Shown here: in pieces, positions 17,496 to 25,909 of the stretch | Layout: every line of letters starts with the position of its first letter | Position numbering within the stretch: position 1 is the first letter of the stretch | Assembly (NCBI RefSeq): GCF_022347565.1 | Contig: NZ_JAKRGH010000012.1 | Location: 79,086-143,085, forward strand | Reading direction: 5' to 3' | DNA length: 64,000 bases | Source of the DNA: Vibrio sp. Of7-15 | Lineage (GTDB): Bacteria > Pseudomonadota > Gammaproteobacteria > Enterobacterales > Vibrionaceae | The notes under the pieces: model-generated | Seen by the model: the letters and a program-made list of their open reading frames with translations, nothing else | Told to the model about the DNA's origin: nothing | Databases searched by the model: none | Made by a program: the position numbers and the translations under genes

Positions 17496-17896
17496 GACTC
17501 GGTCGACGTCAAAGTCAAAATGAGGAAGCGCAAATCGATCTCACCTCTATGCTTGATATTGTTTTTATCATGCTGATTTTCTTTATTGTGACGAGCTCAT
17601 TTGTCAGAGAATCTGGGGTTGAGGTAAACCGTCCACAAGCTTCCAATGTGGTGAGTCAAAAAGACGCGGGGATCTTTGTTGCGATCACCTCCTCTAATGA
17701 TATTTACATTGATAAGCGTATGGTGGACGTAGAGCGTGTAGAGGCCACATTAGAGCACCTGCTACTTGATAAGCCAGATGCCTCTTTGGTGATTCAAGCC
17801 GATGAGCATGCTTATAACGGCACCGTTGTTAAAGTGATGGATGCTGCGAAAGGGGCTGGTGTGAAAAATATTGCGTTGGCTGCGGAGAAGCGCTGA
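17492..17896 (+). CDS. exbD: ExbD-type proton channel subunit
   Basis: The 134-residue protein has the standard ExbD layout: a short cytoplasmic tail, one membrane helix (about 22-42) holding the conserved aspartate in 'DLTSMLDIVFIMLIFFIVTSSF' (the proton-carrying D), and a periplasmic domain ending 'DAAKGAGVKNIALAAEKR'. Start and stop overlap those of exbB and tonB. Confidence 0.93.
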   Translation: MRLGRRQSQNEEAQIDLTSMLDIVFIMLIFFIVTSSFVRESGVEVNRPQASNVVSQKDAGIFVAITSSNDIYIDKRMVDVERVEATLEHLLLDKPDASLVIQADEHAYNGTVVKVMDAAKGAGVKNIALAAEKR

Positions 17897-18516
17897 TGGG
17901 GCGAGTCATACTAGCTATTCCATTGGCTGCTGCCATTGCGTTAAGTTTGTTTAGCTTTATGGCTTGGATGGTGGATAAAGGCCACCATCGTTCCTCCGAA
18001 GCCAGTGAGGCATTGAGCTTTAATATGGTGATGGTGGAAAATGAACAAGAAGTTCGCCGTCGACAGCGCAGTGTGCCTGAGCAACCTAAAGCGCCAGAGC
18101 CACCGCCGGAAGCCAAAATGTCCCGCGCTCAAACACAAATGACAGCGCTTACCCCAATGACCTCTTTACCATCATTAGGGTTAGATACGGCCATTGAAGG
18201 GCTCGCCATCAGTGCCCCAACCTTTGCTGATTTTACTTCTAACCAAGAGGTAATGCCTTTATATCGTGTTGAGCCTCGCTACCCTTCTAAAGCTAAGAAA
18301 CGTGGCTTAGAAGGGGAAGTGGTCTTGTCATTTACGATTGATCCTACGGGGCGTCCTGTTGATATTTCGATTGTGAGTGCAACACCGAAAAGGGTGTTCG
18401 AACGTGAAGCAATCAGAGCTCTGAAGAAATGGAAATACCAGCCGAAAGTAGTGAATGGCAAAGCCATCGCACAAGTCGGTCAAACCGTGAAAGTGGAGTT
18501 TGAGTTAGCAAAATGA
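17896..18516 (+). CDS. tonB: TonB2-type energy transducer
   Basis: The 206-residue protein has an N-terminal membrane anchor (about 5-25), a short proline-rich spacer ('PEQPKAPEPPPEA', much shorter than in TonB1) and the C-terminal TonB domain (about 115-205: 'YRVEPRYPSKAKKRGLEGEVVLSFTIDPTGRPVDI' and 'ALKKWKYQPKV'). It carries energy to TonB-dependent receptors; IutA, 13 kb away, is a likely client. The start overlaps the exbD stop (TGATG) and the stop overlaps the TPR gene. Confidence 0.93.
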   Translation: MGRVILAIPLAAAIALSLFSFMAWMVDKGHHRSSEASEALSFNMVMVENEQEVRRRQRSVPEQPKAPEPPPEAKMSRAQTQMTALTPMTSLPSLGLDTAIEGLAISAPTFADFTSNQEVMPLYRVEPRYPSKAKKRGLEGEVVLSFTIDPTGRPVDISIVSATPKRVFEREAIRALKKWKYQPKVVNGKAIAQVGQTVKVEFELAK

Positions 18517-19694
18517 TGAAACCAGTGTTAATTGCGTTATCAATGTTATGTTTTGCTCTTTCTGTTCAAGCCGCTGAATTGAGTAAATACACCGCAAATA
18601 AAGTACAAAAGGCGCAGCAGCTAGCCCAAGAGGAAAAAGTTGCTGAAGCCATTGCTGTGCTGAAAGACTTAGACAGCTCTCGTGCTTATGACAAGGCTTT
18701 TGTAGCGCGTATGTTGGGGGTGTTTTATTGGCAAGCGGATAAAATTCAGTCTGCCATCCAGCAACTAGACTACGCAGTCGATAGTGGTCTATTACAAGAT
18801 GAGCAAGCGTGGGTAACAAGGCGTATGCTGGCTGATTTATTACTGAATGATCAGCAGTTTTCGAAAGCGCTGCCTCATTACTATCAGCTTGTAAAGTCAC
18901 TGCCTAAAGAGAAAAAAGAAGATGAGCTTTGGCTGCGTATCGCACAAAGCCACTATCAAATTGCGGAGTGGGAGAAAGTATTAAGTGCTTTACAGCAATA
19001 CGACCGTTTCCATCAGGTTGATACGGTGCCGCCATTGTCTTTAAAACTTGGGGCTCAGATGCAGCTTAAACGTTGGAAGAGTGCCGTTCCGACATTAGAA
19101 AGGCTGATTGTATTACAACCGAATAAAGTCAATTGGTGGCGACAACTAGTAGGTCTTCAGATTCGATTAAATCGCAATAAAGCGGCGTTAAGTTCTTTAG
19201 CGTTGGCTAAATTGCAAGGTGTGGAGCTAAGTCAGCAAGATTTACGTTTATTGGCTCAGCTTTATGCGCAGCGTGGAATTCCAGAGCGTGCAGCCTTACA
19301 AATTAGTGAATTGGAAAAGTCGCAATCGGATGTGAAGTTACTGGTAGAGCAGGCCACTTATTGGCAAATGGCAAAGGAATGGGATAAAGCGATTGAAGTA
19401 TGGCGTTTAGCGACCAGTTTTAAAGAAAAGTACCATTGGAACCTTGCTCAGCTTTTAGTTCAGGAAGGGCATTATAAACAAGCTCTTATTTCTCTTGATA
19501 AAGTGAAAGCTAAAGATAAAAAATCAGCAGTCTCGTTAGTAAAAACGAGGGTGTTTTATAAGCTTAATAACCTAGAAAGTGCGCTGATTCAGGCAAAGCG
19601 AGCAGAAGACCTTAAGCCGTCTCAAGAGGCTAAGGGGTGGATTAAATACTTAACTCAACTGCGAAAAATGGAATCAGAGGAAGTGGTTCTATAG
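18513..19694 (+). CDS. TPR-repeat protein, last gene of the TonB2 operon
   Basis: The 393-residue protein begins with a signal peptide (MMKPVLIALSMLCFALSVQA) and consists of helical repeats of the tetratricopeptide type over most of its length ('AKEWDKAIEVWRLATSF', 'EGHYKQALISLDKV'). It overlaps tonB by 4 bases, and a strong terminator follows. A periplasmic scaffold for the TonB complex or its receptors is the natural inference. No enzyme motif is visible. Confidence 0.85.
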   Translation: MMKPVLIALSMLCFALSVQAAELSKYTANKVQKAQQLAQEEKVAEAIAVLKDLDSSRAYDKAFVARMLGVFYWQADKIQSAIQQLDYAVDSGLLQDEQAWVTRRMLADLLLNDQQFSKALPHYYQLVKSLPKEKKEDELWLRIAQSHYQIAEWEKVLSALQQYDRFHQVDTVPPLSLKLGAQMQLKRWKSAVPTLERLIVLQPNKVNWWRQLVGLQIRLNRNKAALSSLALAKLQGVELSQQDLRLLAQLYAQRGIPERAALQISELEKSQSDVKLLVEQATYWQMAKEWDKAIEVWRLATSFKEKYHWNLAQLLVQEGHYKQALISLDKVKAKDKKSAVSLVKTRVFYKLNNLESALIQAKRAEDLKPSQEAKGWIKYLTQLRKMESEEVVL

Positions 19695-19713
19695 CTAGAA
19701 AGCAAAATTAAAG

Positions 19714-19742
19714 AAGCTGATCCAACATGGATCAGCTTTTTT
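19714..19742 (+). terminator. Intrinsic terminator of the TonB2 operon
   Basis: AAGCTGATCC pairs perfectly with GGATCAGCTT over a 5-base loop, followed by TTTTTT. It lies 20 bases after the TPR gene stop. Confidence 0.92.
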
Positions 19743-19750
19743 ATTATTCA

Positions 19751-19769
19751 AATGATAATTAATTGCATT
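19751..19769 (+). promoter_or_regulatory. Fur box upstream of the FhuF-like gene
   Basis: AATGATAATTAATTGCATT fits the AATGATAAT-N-ATTATCATT form of the Fur site at 15 of 18 positions by my count. It lies 60 bases before the reductase start. Confidence 0.7.
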
Positions 19770-19829
19770 TATTTTGTATTAATCTTATTCTGACAGTCAT
19801 CTTACGTTGTTGATTTTTCTACTTCATTC

Positions 19830-20561
19830 ATGATGCACGATCCTTTCATTGAGCAATTATTTGATTATTCTAAGCAAGTTACTCCTTATCTTGATGGTCG
19901 CGTAGGAAGCATTCCCGATGATGCTACCGAGCAGGGGGTAATTCATATCGATCACAAATGTTCTTCGCATATTCAGAAGCTGTACGATCAGTTGGCGCAA
20001 AATACTCCAGAATCGGGCTCTGCGTATTGGTTAACTCGTACATGGGATTTACTTTGTTGGCAGCCAGTTTATGTGTCGTTTGTGTCCATTTATGCCTGTA
20101 AAGGGTTGCCCGATATCAAAAGGATGGGGCAATACACTCACCCAGATTTTATTTCTGGTTTTCAGTTTGAGAGCGCTCAACATCATCGTGGTTCGGCCGC
20201 TGAGTTAATTCAACTAGCAGGCTTGCAGTTACAAGAGCTGTTTGAGTTTTATCGTGCTGAGATGAATGATTGGACCCGTATTCGCCCGGGGTTTACTAAG
20301 CATTTATTGGCTGACAGTATTTTAGGTTGTATTGTTAAACTACAGACTTTTATGCCGAAGCTGTCGAATGAATACCTTCAGGATCAAGCGAAGCAATGGT
20401 TTGATGCATGCAATTTGCCTGTGAAGCTGCTTTCAAGTCTTCAGGTTGATATTGAAACCGATAAACTGAGATTGATACGTACAAGTTGTTGCTTAGTGTA
20501 TAAGTGTGAGGGTAGGAAGTGGTGTACAACGTGCCCACGTAACCCAGAGAATAAACGTTAG
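19830..20561 (+). CDS. fhuF: FhuF-like ferric-siderophore reductase
   Basis: The 243-residue cytoplasmic protein ends with a four-cysteine cluster, 'TSCCLVYKCEGRKWCTTCPRNPE', of the type (CC, then C-x2-C) that holds the [2Fe-2S] centre in FhuF. FhuF reduces ferric iron in hydroxamate siderophores so it can be released in the cell. The cysteines lie around residues 221-238; the spacing between the CC pair and C-x2-C differs slightly from that in E. coli FhuF as I remember it. A Fur box precedes it, and it sits between the TonB operon and the aerobactin locus. Two ATG codons are adjacent (19830, 19833); no clear ribosome site separates them. Confidence 0.82.
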   Translation: MMHDPFIEQLFDYSKQVTPYLDGRVGSIPDDATEQGVIHIDHKCSSHIQKLYDQLAQNTPESGSAYWLTRTWDLLCWQPVYVSFVSIYACKGLPDIKRMGQYTHPDFISGFQFESAQHHRGSAAELIQLAGLQLQELFEFYRAEMNDWTRIRPGFTKHLLADSILGCIVKLQTFMPKLSNEYLQDQAKQWFDACNLPVKLLSSLQVDIETDKLRLIRTSCCLVYKCEGRKWCTTCPRNPENKR

Positions 20562-20624
20562 ACTGTGCCCACCATTATTTTTTGCATCATCGTAATGGTT
20601 GATTGTTAAGTAAGAGATGAAAGC

Positions 20625-20659
20625 ACTATGGCCACCATATCGATTATGGTGGCCATAGT
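20625..20659. terminator. 15-bp hairpin between convergent genes
   Basis: ACTATGGCCACCATA pairs perfectly with TATGGTGGCCATAGT around a 5-base loop. It lies between the convergent fhuF-like gene and MFS gene. There is no strong T-run on either strand, but the stem is long enough to act as a two-way barrier. Confidence 0.6.
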
Positions 20660-20665
20660 ATGTGT

Positions 20666-21880
20666 TTAGTTTTGGGGAGCTTCTTTTGGTGTGGTGCTTT
20701 TTAGTTTAAGTAGAGCAACACCCACCACGCATGCAGATAATCCAATACAGATCCAGACCGGATAAATTGCTGAGAGCGTGGCTGTTGAGGCTAGGAGTGA
20801 CGCTAAGCCATAGCCTAGAGTATGAGACATCGAAATATAGCCAGCTACTGCACCAGGGTTGTCAGAATCGGTTTGTGTGGCTTTAGATGTGTAAGCTGGA
20901 ACCAAAAGTGCTGCGCCACTCGCACTGATTGCCATGGCAATTGCAAATACCCATATTTCGGTACTTAAGAACAAAACAAAGCCTGTAAGTAAACAAAATG
21001 CACCTAAGCGGTACATCGAGCTAATATCCAACTTTTTCTTTTTAATGACCATTATTTGAGTAATGAGTGTCATGGCTGCGCTGATGGTCAGTAAAATACC
21101 AATGGCGTCACTGATTTTATCTGTAGGCCATTCAGTGATACTGCCGATTAATGGTGAAAAGCTGTATTGAAGTAAAGCAATAACCGTACATAACATTAAG
21201 CCTGTCATTAAATAAGGTAATAATGCCGTGTGTGGGAGCCACGGTGCAGGCTGCTTAATATTTTTTTCTGGCTTAGGCTCACTCTGTGGGTTGGGTAGCC
21301 AGATAGCCGCAAATAAAGCGATGGCTGGAAATAAAACCATGATGGTGAGTGGGGCAAAAGGATCGAGTTTTAGTAATACAATGGATAATATCGGTCCAAC
21401 AAGGCGTCCAGTACTTAGCCCTAAGCTTACCGAAGTAATGGCTTTGAGGCGATTTTCTTCCCCACAGAGCAGAATTGCCCAGTGTTGGCTAGCTGGCACC
21501 ATGCCTGCTACGGTGCAGCCGTAAATGATTCGCGCGATAACTAAACCAATGAGCCAGTATAGTGCAGAGTCTGAGTAAGTGCCGCTGAGTGAAGTGAAGA
21601 GAAAGAGAAGTAAAAAGCTGATGCTCATGCCACTCAGTGCTTGTATTACCACACTCTTAGGGCCATTTTTGTCACTGTATCTGCCCCAAAATGGTGCCGC
21701 GGGTAAGAAGAGGAAGCTGCCAATAGCGATGACGATGGACCAAGTGGGAAGTGAAAATGCAGAGTGTTCGACGAGAAAAGGGAGTGAAACGAGTAAACCA
21801 TTTTGTCCTATTCCCATGAGGGCGGCGATCAAACCAATAACGATTAATTGTATTTGTTTTCGCTCAGATTTCCTTGGCAT
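20666..21880 (-). CDS. MFS transporter, likely aerobactin exporter
   Basis: The 404-residue protein has about 12 membrane segments and the MFS loop motif 'GRYSDKNGPKSVV' after the second one. It shares its control region with the divergent siderophore importer operon, including a Fur box, so iron-regulated siderophore export is the natural job. Vibrio siderophore loci often include such a pump (for example PvsC for vibrioferrin). The reading frame extends upstream to a TTG at 21934, but ATG 21880 (MPRKSERK) gives a normal N-terminus. Substrate assignment is by context only. Confidence 0.82.
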   Translation of the reverse strand: MPRKSERKQIQLIVIGLIAALMGIGQNGLLVSLPFLVEHSAFSLPTWSIVIAIGSFLFLPAAPFWGRYSDKNGPKSVVIQALSGMSISFLLLFLFTSLSGTYSDSALYWLIGLVIARIIYGCTVAGMVPASQHWAILLCGEENRLKAITSVSLGLSTGRLVGPILSIVLLKLDPFAPLTIMVLFPAIALFAAIWLPNPQSEPKPEKNIKQPAPWLPHTALLPYLMTGLMLCTVIALLQYSFSPLIGSITEWPTDKISDAIGILLTISAAMTLITQIMVIKKKKLDISSMYRLGAFCLLTGFVLFLSTEIWVFAIAMAISASGAALLVPAYTSKATQTDSDNPGAVAGYISMSHTLGYGLASLLASTATLSAIYPVWICIGLSACVVGVALLKLKSTTPKEAPQN

Positions 21881-21945
21881 GGTGGTTCTTTTATCCTGTG
21901 TAAGAGCGTTTAGGTGCGGGCATTCTACTAACAAACACTGAGTGT

Positions 21946-21964
21946 GAAAACCATTATCATTAAC
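21946..21964. promoter_or_regulatory. Fur box between the exporter and importer genes
   Basis: On the minus strand GTTAATGATAATGGTTTTC matches the 19-bp Fur consensus at 15 of 19 positions by my alignment. It lies between the divergent MFS and ABC-transporter genes and could control both. Confidence 0.75.
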
Positions 21965-22021
21965 ATTCTAATATGGTAAGGTTCTGTGCATTATTTCAGC
22001 TGAAAAAATAGATGTAACCCT

Positions 22022-22789
22022 ATGTATCAATTGGTCGATGCATCGTTTGAAATCGATGGAAAACCTATCCTTCATAATACGAATTTATCGTTTGAAAGTG
22101 GGAAGGTGACGACTTTGCTGGGCCACAATGGTTGCGGTAAATCAACACTGATTAAATTGTTAAGTCGTCAAAATAACCCTGCGAATGGACAAGTACTTTT
22201 TGATGGAAAAGCCATTCATCAATTTTCTAGTCAAGACTTTGCGTTGAATGTTGCGTATTTGCCACAGCACCCACCAATCACCGATGGTGTGACTGTGCGC
22301 GAACTTGTGTGTTTTGGTCGTTACCCATGGAAAGGGGCATTTGGGCGTTATAGTCATGAAGATTACCAACTCGTGGATGATGCGATTGAAAAAGTCGGTT
22401 TGACGCCATTTGCAGAGCGTTTTGTCGCAACGTTATCCGGCGGTGAGCGCCAAAGAGCTTGGGTTGCCATGTTATTGGCGCAGCAGAGTAAGTGTATTTT
22501 ACTGGATGAGCCTACGTCGGCACTGGATGTTGCTCATCAATATGAATTACTGGCGTTGATCCGTGAGCTGAACCAAACCTTGGGTTTAACGGTGATCATG
22601 GTGCTGCATGATATTAATATGGCTGCTAAATTTAGCGATCAGCTCATTGCATTGCATTCAGGTAAGGTGATTGCTCAGGGCACACCACAAGAGTTAATGA
22701 CACCTGATGTCTTACAACAAATTTATGGTATGGAGTTAGCCTTATTTACTCACCCTCAGACTGGCCAGTCGATCAGTTATATCCCTTAA
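22022..22789 (+). CDS. fhuC: Iron-siderophore ABC transporter ATPase (FhuC type)
   Basis: The 255-residue protein has all ABC ATPase motifs: Walker A 'GHNGCGKST', Q-loop 'LPQHPP', signature 'LSGGERQRAW', Walker B 'CILLDEPTSALD' and the H-loop 'VLHDINMA'. It belongs to the FecE/FhuC branch that powers siderophore import. The gene order ATPase, binding protein, fused permease corresponds to the aerobactin transport genes described in Vibrio mimicus as matC, matD and matB (from memory). Confidence 0.9.
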   Translation: MYQLVDASFEIDGKPILHNTNLSFESGKVTTLLGHNGCGKSTLIKLLSRQNNPANGQVLFDGKAIHQFSSQDFALNVAYLPQHPPITDGVTVRELVCFGRYPWKGAFGRYSHEDYQLVDDAIEKVGLTPFAERFVATLSGGERQRAWVAMLLAQQSKCILLDEPTSALDVAHQYELLALIRELNQTLGLTVIMVLHDINMAAKFSDQLIALHSGKVIAQGTPQELMTPDVLQQIYGMELALFTHPQTGQSISYIP

Positions 22790-22835
22790 CTCATTATTCC
22801 CTCAAGTTTATTATTGAATCGAAAGGATAAAATTC

Positions 22836-23729
22836 ATGGATAAGATATTTGCCTTACTTATCGCATTATGTGCATTTTCCACGCAAGCCTTAGAGCTGAA
22901 ACACGAGCTTGGAAAGGCTAATTTTGAACAGACACCTAAAAACGTGGTGGCATTAGATTGGGTCTTAACGGAAACCGTACTGAGTTTAGGCGTTAGCCCT
23001 CAAGGGGTCGCTGATGTTGAAGGGTATAAAGCTTGGGTGAGTGAACCTGCGTTAAAAGATTCGGTAGCCAATGTTGGTTCACGTCGAGAGCCGAATTTAG
23101 AATTGTTAACAGAATTAAAGCCGGATGTGATTTTAATCAGTAAACACATGGCCCCAGCGTATCAGCAGTTGAGTGCGATTGCTCCAACGCTGGTGTTTAC
23201 TGTTTATAGTGAAGACAAAGCGCCATTAGCTTCGGCAAAACACATTACGTTGGAATTGGGCAAGTTATTTGGGAAAGAAGCGGAAGCAAAACAGGTTATA
23301 GAGCAGACAGAGCAGCGTTTGGCCGCTAATGGCGATAAAATTCGCACGGTGAAACCAGACACCAAACCTTTGCTATTTATTCGGTTTATTAATGACAAGA
23401 CATTAAGGATCCATAGTGAGGGATCTTTAGCTCAAGCCACAATTAAAGGAATGGGGCTGTCAAACTCGTGGCATGAGAAAACCAATTTATGGGGCTTTAC
23501 AACAGCAGGAATCGAAAAGCTCGCAGAGCACCAAAAAACAAACCTCATGGTGTTCGGGCCTTTAAAAGAGAATGAAAGAAAACAATTAACAGAGTCACCA
23601 TTGTGGCAGGCAATGGCGTTTTCGCGTACAGAATCGGTGTACGAGTTGCCAGCCATCTGGACATTTGGTGGGTTAGTGGCGGCGCAGCGTTTTAGTGATC
23701 ATATAACAGAGCAATTAATTAATAACTAA
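22836..23729 (+). CDS. fhuD: Siderophore-binding periplasmic protein (FhuD type)
   Basis: The 297-residue protein starts with a signal peptide (MDKIFALLIALCAFSTQA) and has the class III binding-protein fold: 'VVALDWVLTETVLSLGVSPQGVADVEGY' and 'ELLTELKPDVILISK' are typical of FhuD. It should carry ferric aerobactin, a hydroxamate-citrate siderophore, to the inner-membrane permease. An AAAGGA site precedes the ATG. The stop overlaps the permease start (TAATG). Confidence 0.88.
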   Translation: MDKIFALLIALCAFSTQALELKHELGKANFEQTPKNVVALDWVLTETVLSLGVSPQGVADVEGYKAWVSEPALKDSVANVGSRREPNLELLTELKPDVILISKHMAPAYQQLSAIAPTLVFTVYSEDKAPLASAKHITLELGKLFGKEAEAKQVIEQTEQRLAANGDKIRTVKPDTKPLLFIRFINDKTLRIHSEGSLAQATIKGMGLSNSWHEKTNLWGFTTAGIEKLAEHQKTNLMVFGPLKENERKQLTESPLWQAMAFSRTESVYELPAIWTFGGLVAAQRFSDHITEQLINN

Positions 23730-25726
23730 TGAGCACACTTCATCTATTAAAAACTGAGCCGAATAAAGCAATGCCGATCCGTGTGATCGGCGTGTTTCTT
23801 TTAGTGGGAGCGGTATTCAGTTTAATCCATTACACCGTTCCATACTCACAAGGGTTGAGCTTACTGTGGAATACGCTATTTCACTATGATGCCAGTAACT
23901 ACCAGCACTTGATTGTTAACCTCACTTATTTGCCTCGATTAACGGTGGCGTTATTGTGTGGTTTTGCACTTGCCGTTTCAGGTTGTGTCATGCAGTTTGT
24001 ATTACGCAACCCGATAGCCTCACCAACCACATTAGGGGTGGCAGCTGGTGCAGAGCTTGGCATGGTGTTAGGCATTCTTTTATTGCCAGCAGGTCTTGCT
24101 GTGGGTGGTTTTATTCCTGCTTTTCTAGGCGGTTGTCTTGCCACTGCCCTTGTTTTTGTATTGTCGGCAAAGCGAGGGTTTTCTCCGGTTCACATGGTAC
24201 TGGCAGGTATGGTGATCAGCCTTTTCTTTGGGTCGCTAAACACCATGTTGTTGTTGCTGCATGAGCAGAAGCTCACCAGCGTGTTTGTGTGGGGGGCTGG
24301 TACACTAAACCAGAACGATTGGTCGAGTGTAACGACATTGCTCCCCTTGATTATTGTGCCAGTTATTTTGTTACTGTTATTAGAACGGCCTTTATCAGCA
24401 TTACAGCTGGGGGATGGGGTCGCGTCATCTGTTGGTGTTAATGTAAAGCAGATCAAAATACTGTGCTTAGTCTTAGCTATTTCGATTACAGCGGCAGTGG
24501 TCAGTGAAGTGGGCTTAATCGGATTTGTTGGTATTGTGGCGCCTGCTATTGCCCGTATGATGGGGGCAAGAAAGCTGAAGCAGCAAATCATTGTCAGCGG
24601 AGTCGTGGGATCGTCAATGTTGTTGCTGGCCGATTTAGTGATTCAACCATTCTCTGGCGTTGGTGGGGAGTTATTACCGACGGGAGCCATGACCGCGCTA
24701 CTTGGTGCTCCTTTCTTATTGTGGTTACTCAACCGTAAAGTGTTGCAGTCAGATCTGAAAGCCAGAGATGAAGTGCGAGCTCATTATCGTTCAAGAAGTT
24801 TAACAATGGTATTGAGCTTGTTAATCAGCCTAATGGTGGTGTCATTGATTACCGCGTTGGTGATTGGCAAAGGGCAAGCGGGTTGGGCTGTTTCTTTATC
24901 CCCATCGATTTTAGAACTTCGTTTCCCAAGAGTTTTAGTCTCCTTACTTGCCGGAATCGGTTTGGCGATTGCAGGTACCATGATCCAGCGAGTGTCTACC
25001 AACCCAATGGCCAGCCCAGAGATTTTAGGGATCAGTTCAGGGGCGGCATTGGCTTTGGTTACTGGGGCCATGTTTGGCTTTGCTGTAGAAAGGCATGAGC
25101 AAATGTTACTCGGCACTTTAGGTGCTCTTGGCGTGACGGCCATTATTTGGTTGATGGGAAGAAAGCAAAACTTTGCACCGACTCAGATGCTGCTAACAGG
25201 TATTGCGCTGAGCGCAGGGCTAGATGCACTGCTTCGTATTGCCATGTCGTCGGGGCAAGATAACGTCAGAGCTTTGCTGACTTGGCTATCTGGTTCGACT
25301 TACTTAGTTGCAATCCATGATGTGTATTTACTGATCGTAGGCGTGGCTGTCTTAGGTGGCATCGCGCTAGCTGGACATCGTTGGTTGGATTTGATTGGGC
25401 TAGGTGAAACATCGGCAAGCAGTGTCGGAGTAGATTGCCGTCAGACACGCTTGCTTTTGTTAGTACTAGTGGCTGCACTCACTACGTTGTGTACCATTGT
25501 TATTGGGCCATTGAGCTTTATTGGTTTATTGGCTCCGCATATGGCTCGCTCATTGAATCAGTACCGAGCTTCGCATCAGCTGCTTACTGCAAGTTTATTA
25601 GGTGGTGTACTAATGGTATTAGCAGACTGGATTGGTCGTACATTTTGGTATCCTTGGCAATTTCCAGCCGGGTTGCTAGCCTCACTCATCGGAGGAGCTT
25701 ACTTTTTATACTTAATGAGAAAGTAA
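23729..25726 (+). CDS. fhuB: Fused siderophore permease (FhuB type)
   Basis: The 665-residue protein is a tandem of two FecCD permease halves (about 1-335 and 345-665), as in FhuB, and has around 20 membrane segments. Each half carries the ATPase-contact region, 'VGLIGFVGIVAPAIARMM' in the first and 'IGPLSFIGLLAPHMARSL' in the second. Fused permeases are the mark of hydroxamate systems and need no second permease gene. The gene overlaps fhuD and is followed by a terminator. Confidence 0.93.
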   Translation: MSTLHLLKTEPNKAMPIRVIGVFLLVGAVFSLIHYTVPYSQGLSLLWNTLFHYDASNYQHLIVNLTYLPRLTVALLCGFALAVSGCVMQFVLRNPIASPTTLGVAAGAELGMVLGILLLPAGLAVGGFIPAFLGGCLATALVFVLSAKRGFSPVHMVLAGMVISLFFGSLNTMLLLLHEQKLTSVFVWGAGTLNQNDWSSVTTLLPLIIVPVILLLLLERPLSALQLGDGVASSVGVNVKQIKILCLVLAISITAAVVSEVGLIGFVGIVAPAIARMMGARKLKQQIIVSGVVGSSMLLLADLVIQPFSGVGGELLPTGAMTALLGAPFLLWLLNRKVLQSDLKARDEVRAHYRSRSLTMVLSLLISLMVVSLITALVIGKGQAGWAVSLSPSILELRFPRVLVSLLAGIGLAIAGTMIQRVSTNPMASPEILGISSGAALALVTGAMFGFAVERHEQMLLGTLGALGVTAIIWLMGRKQNFAPTQMLLTGIALSAGLDALLRIAMSSGQDNVRALLTWLSGSTYLVAIHDVYLLIVGVAVLGGIALAGHRWLDLIGLGETSASSVGVDCRQTRLLLLVLVAALTTLCTIVIGPLSFIGLLAPHMARSLNQYRASHQLLTASLLGGVLMVLADWIGRTFWYPWQFPAGLLASLIGGAYFLYLMRK

Positions 25727-25760
25727 ATAACTGTTATTTAAAATGTAGTTAAATTGTTAA

Positions 25761-25787
25761 GGCTGGTTGATTAATCAGCTTTTTTTA
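25761..25787 (+). terminator. Intrinsic terminator of the siderophore importer operon
   Basis: GGCTGGTTGA and TTAATCAGCT form a stem with wobble pairs, followed by TTTTTTT. It separates the importer operon from iucABCD, which has its own Fur-controlled promoter. Confidence 0.8.
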
Positions 25788-25858
25788 TGCCTATTTGATA
25801 TATGAAATAAATTTTGTAGATACTTGTAAATTTTTGTTAGAAATTGGTTGAACATACA

Positions 25859-25877
25859 AATGATAGTTATTAGCATT
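25859..25877 (+). promoter_or_regulatory. Fur box upstream of iucA
   Basis: AATGATAGTTATTAGCATT matches the AATGATAAT-N-ATTATCATT form at 16 of 18 positions, the best Fur site in the window. It is 33 bases before the iucA start. Confidence 0.85.
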
Positions 25878-25909
25878 CGCGCTCCTTTGTTGCAAACAAT
25901 GAGAATGTT

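Noticed and set aside
21881..21934. Longer N-terminus of the aerobactin-locus MFS gene from TTG 21934
   Set aside because: Would add 18 polar residues and approach the Fur box; ATG 21880 gives a normal MFS start.
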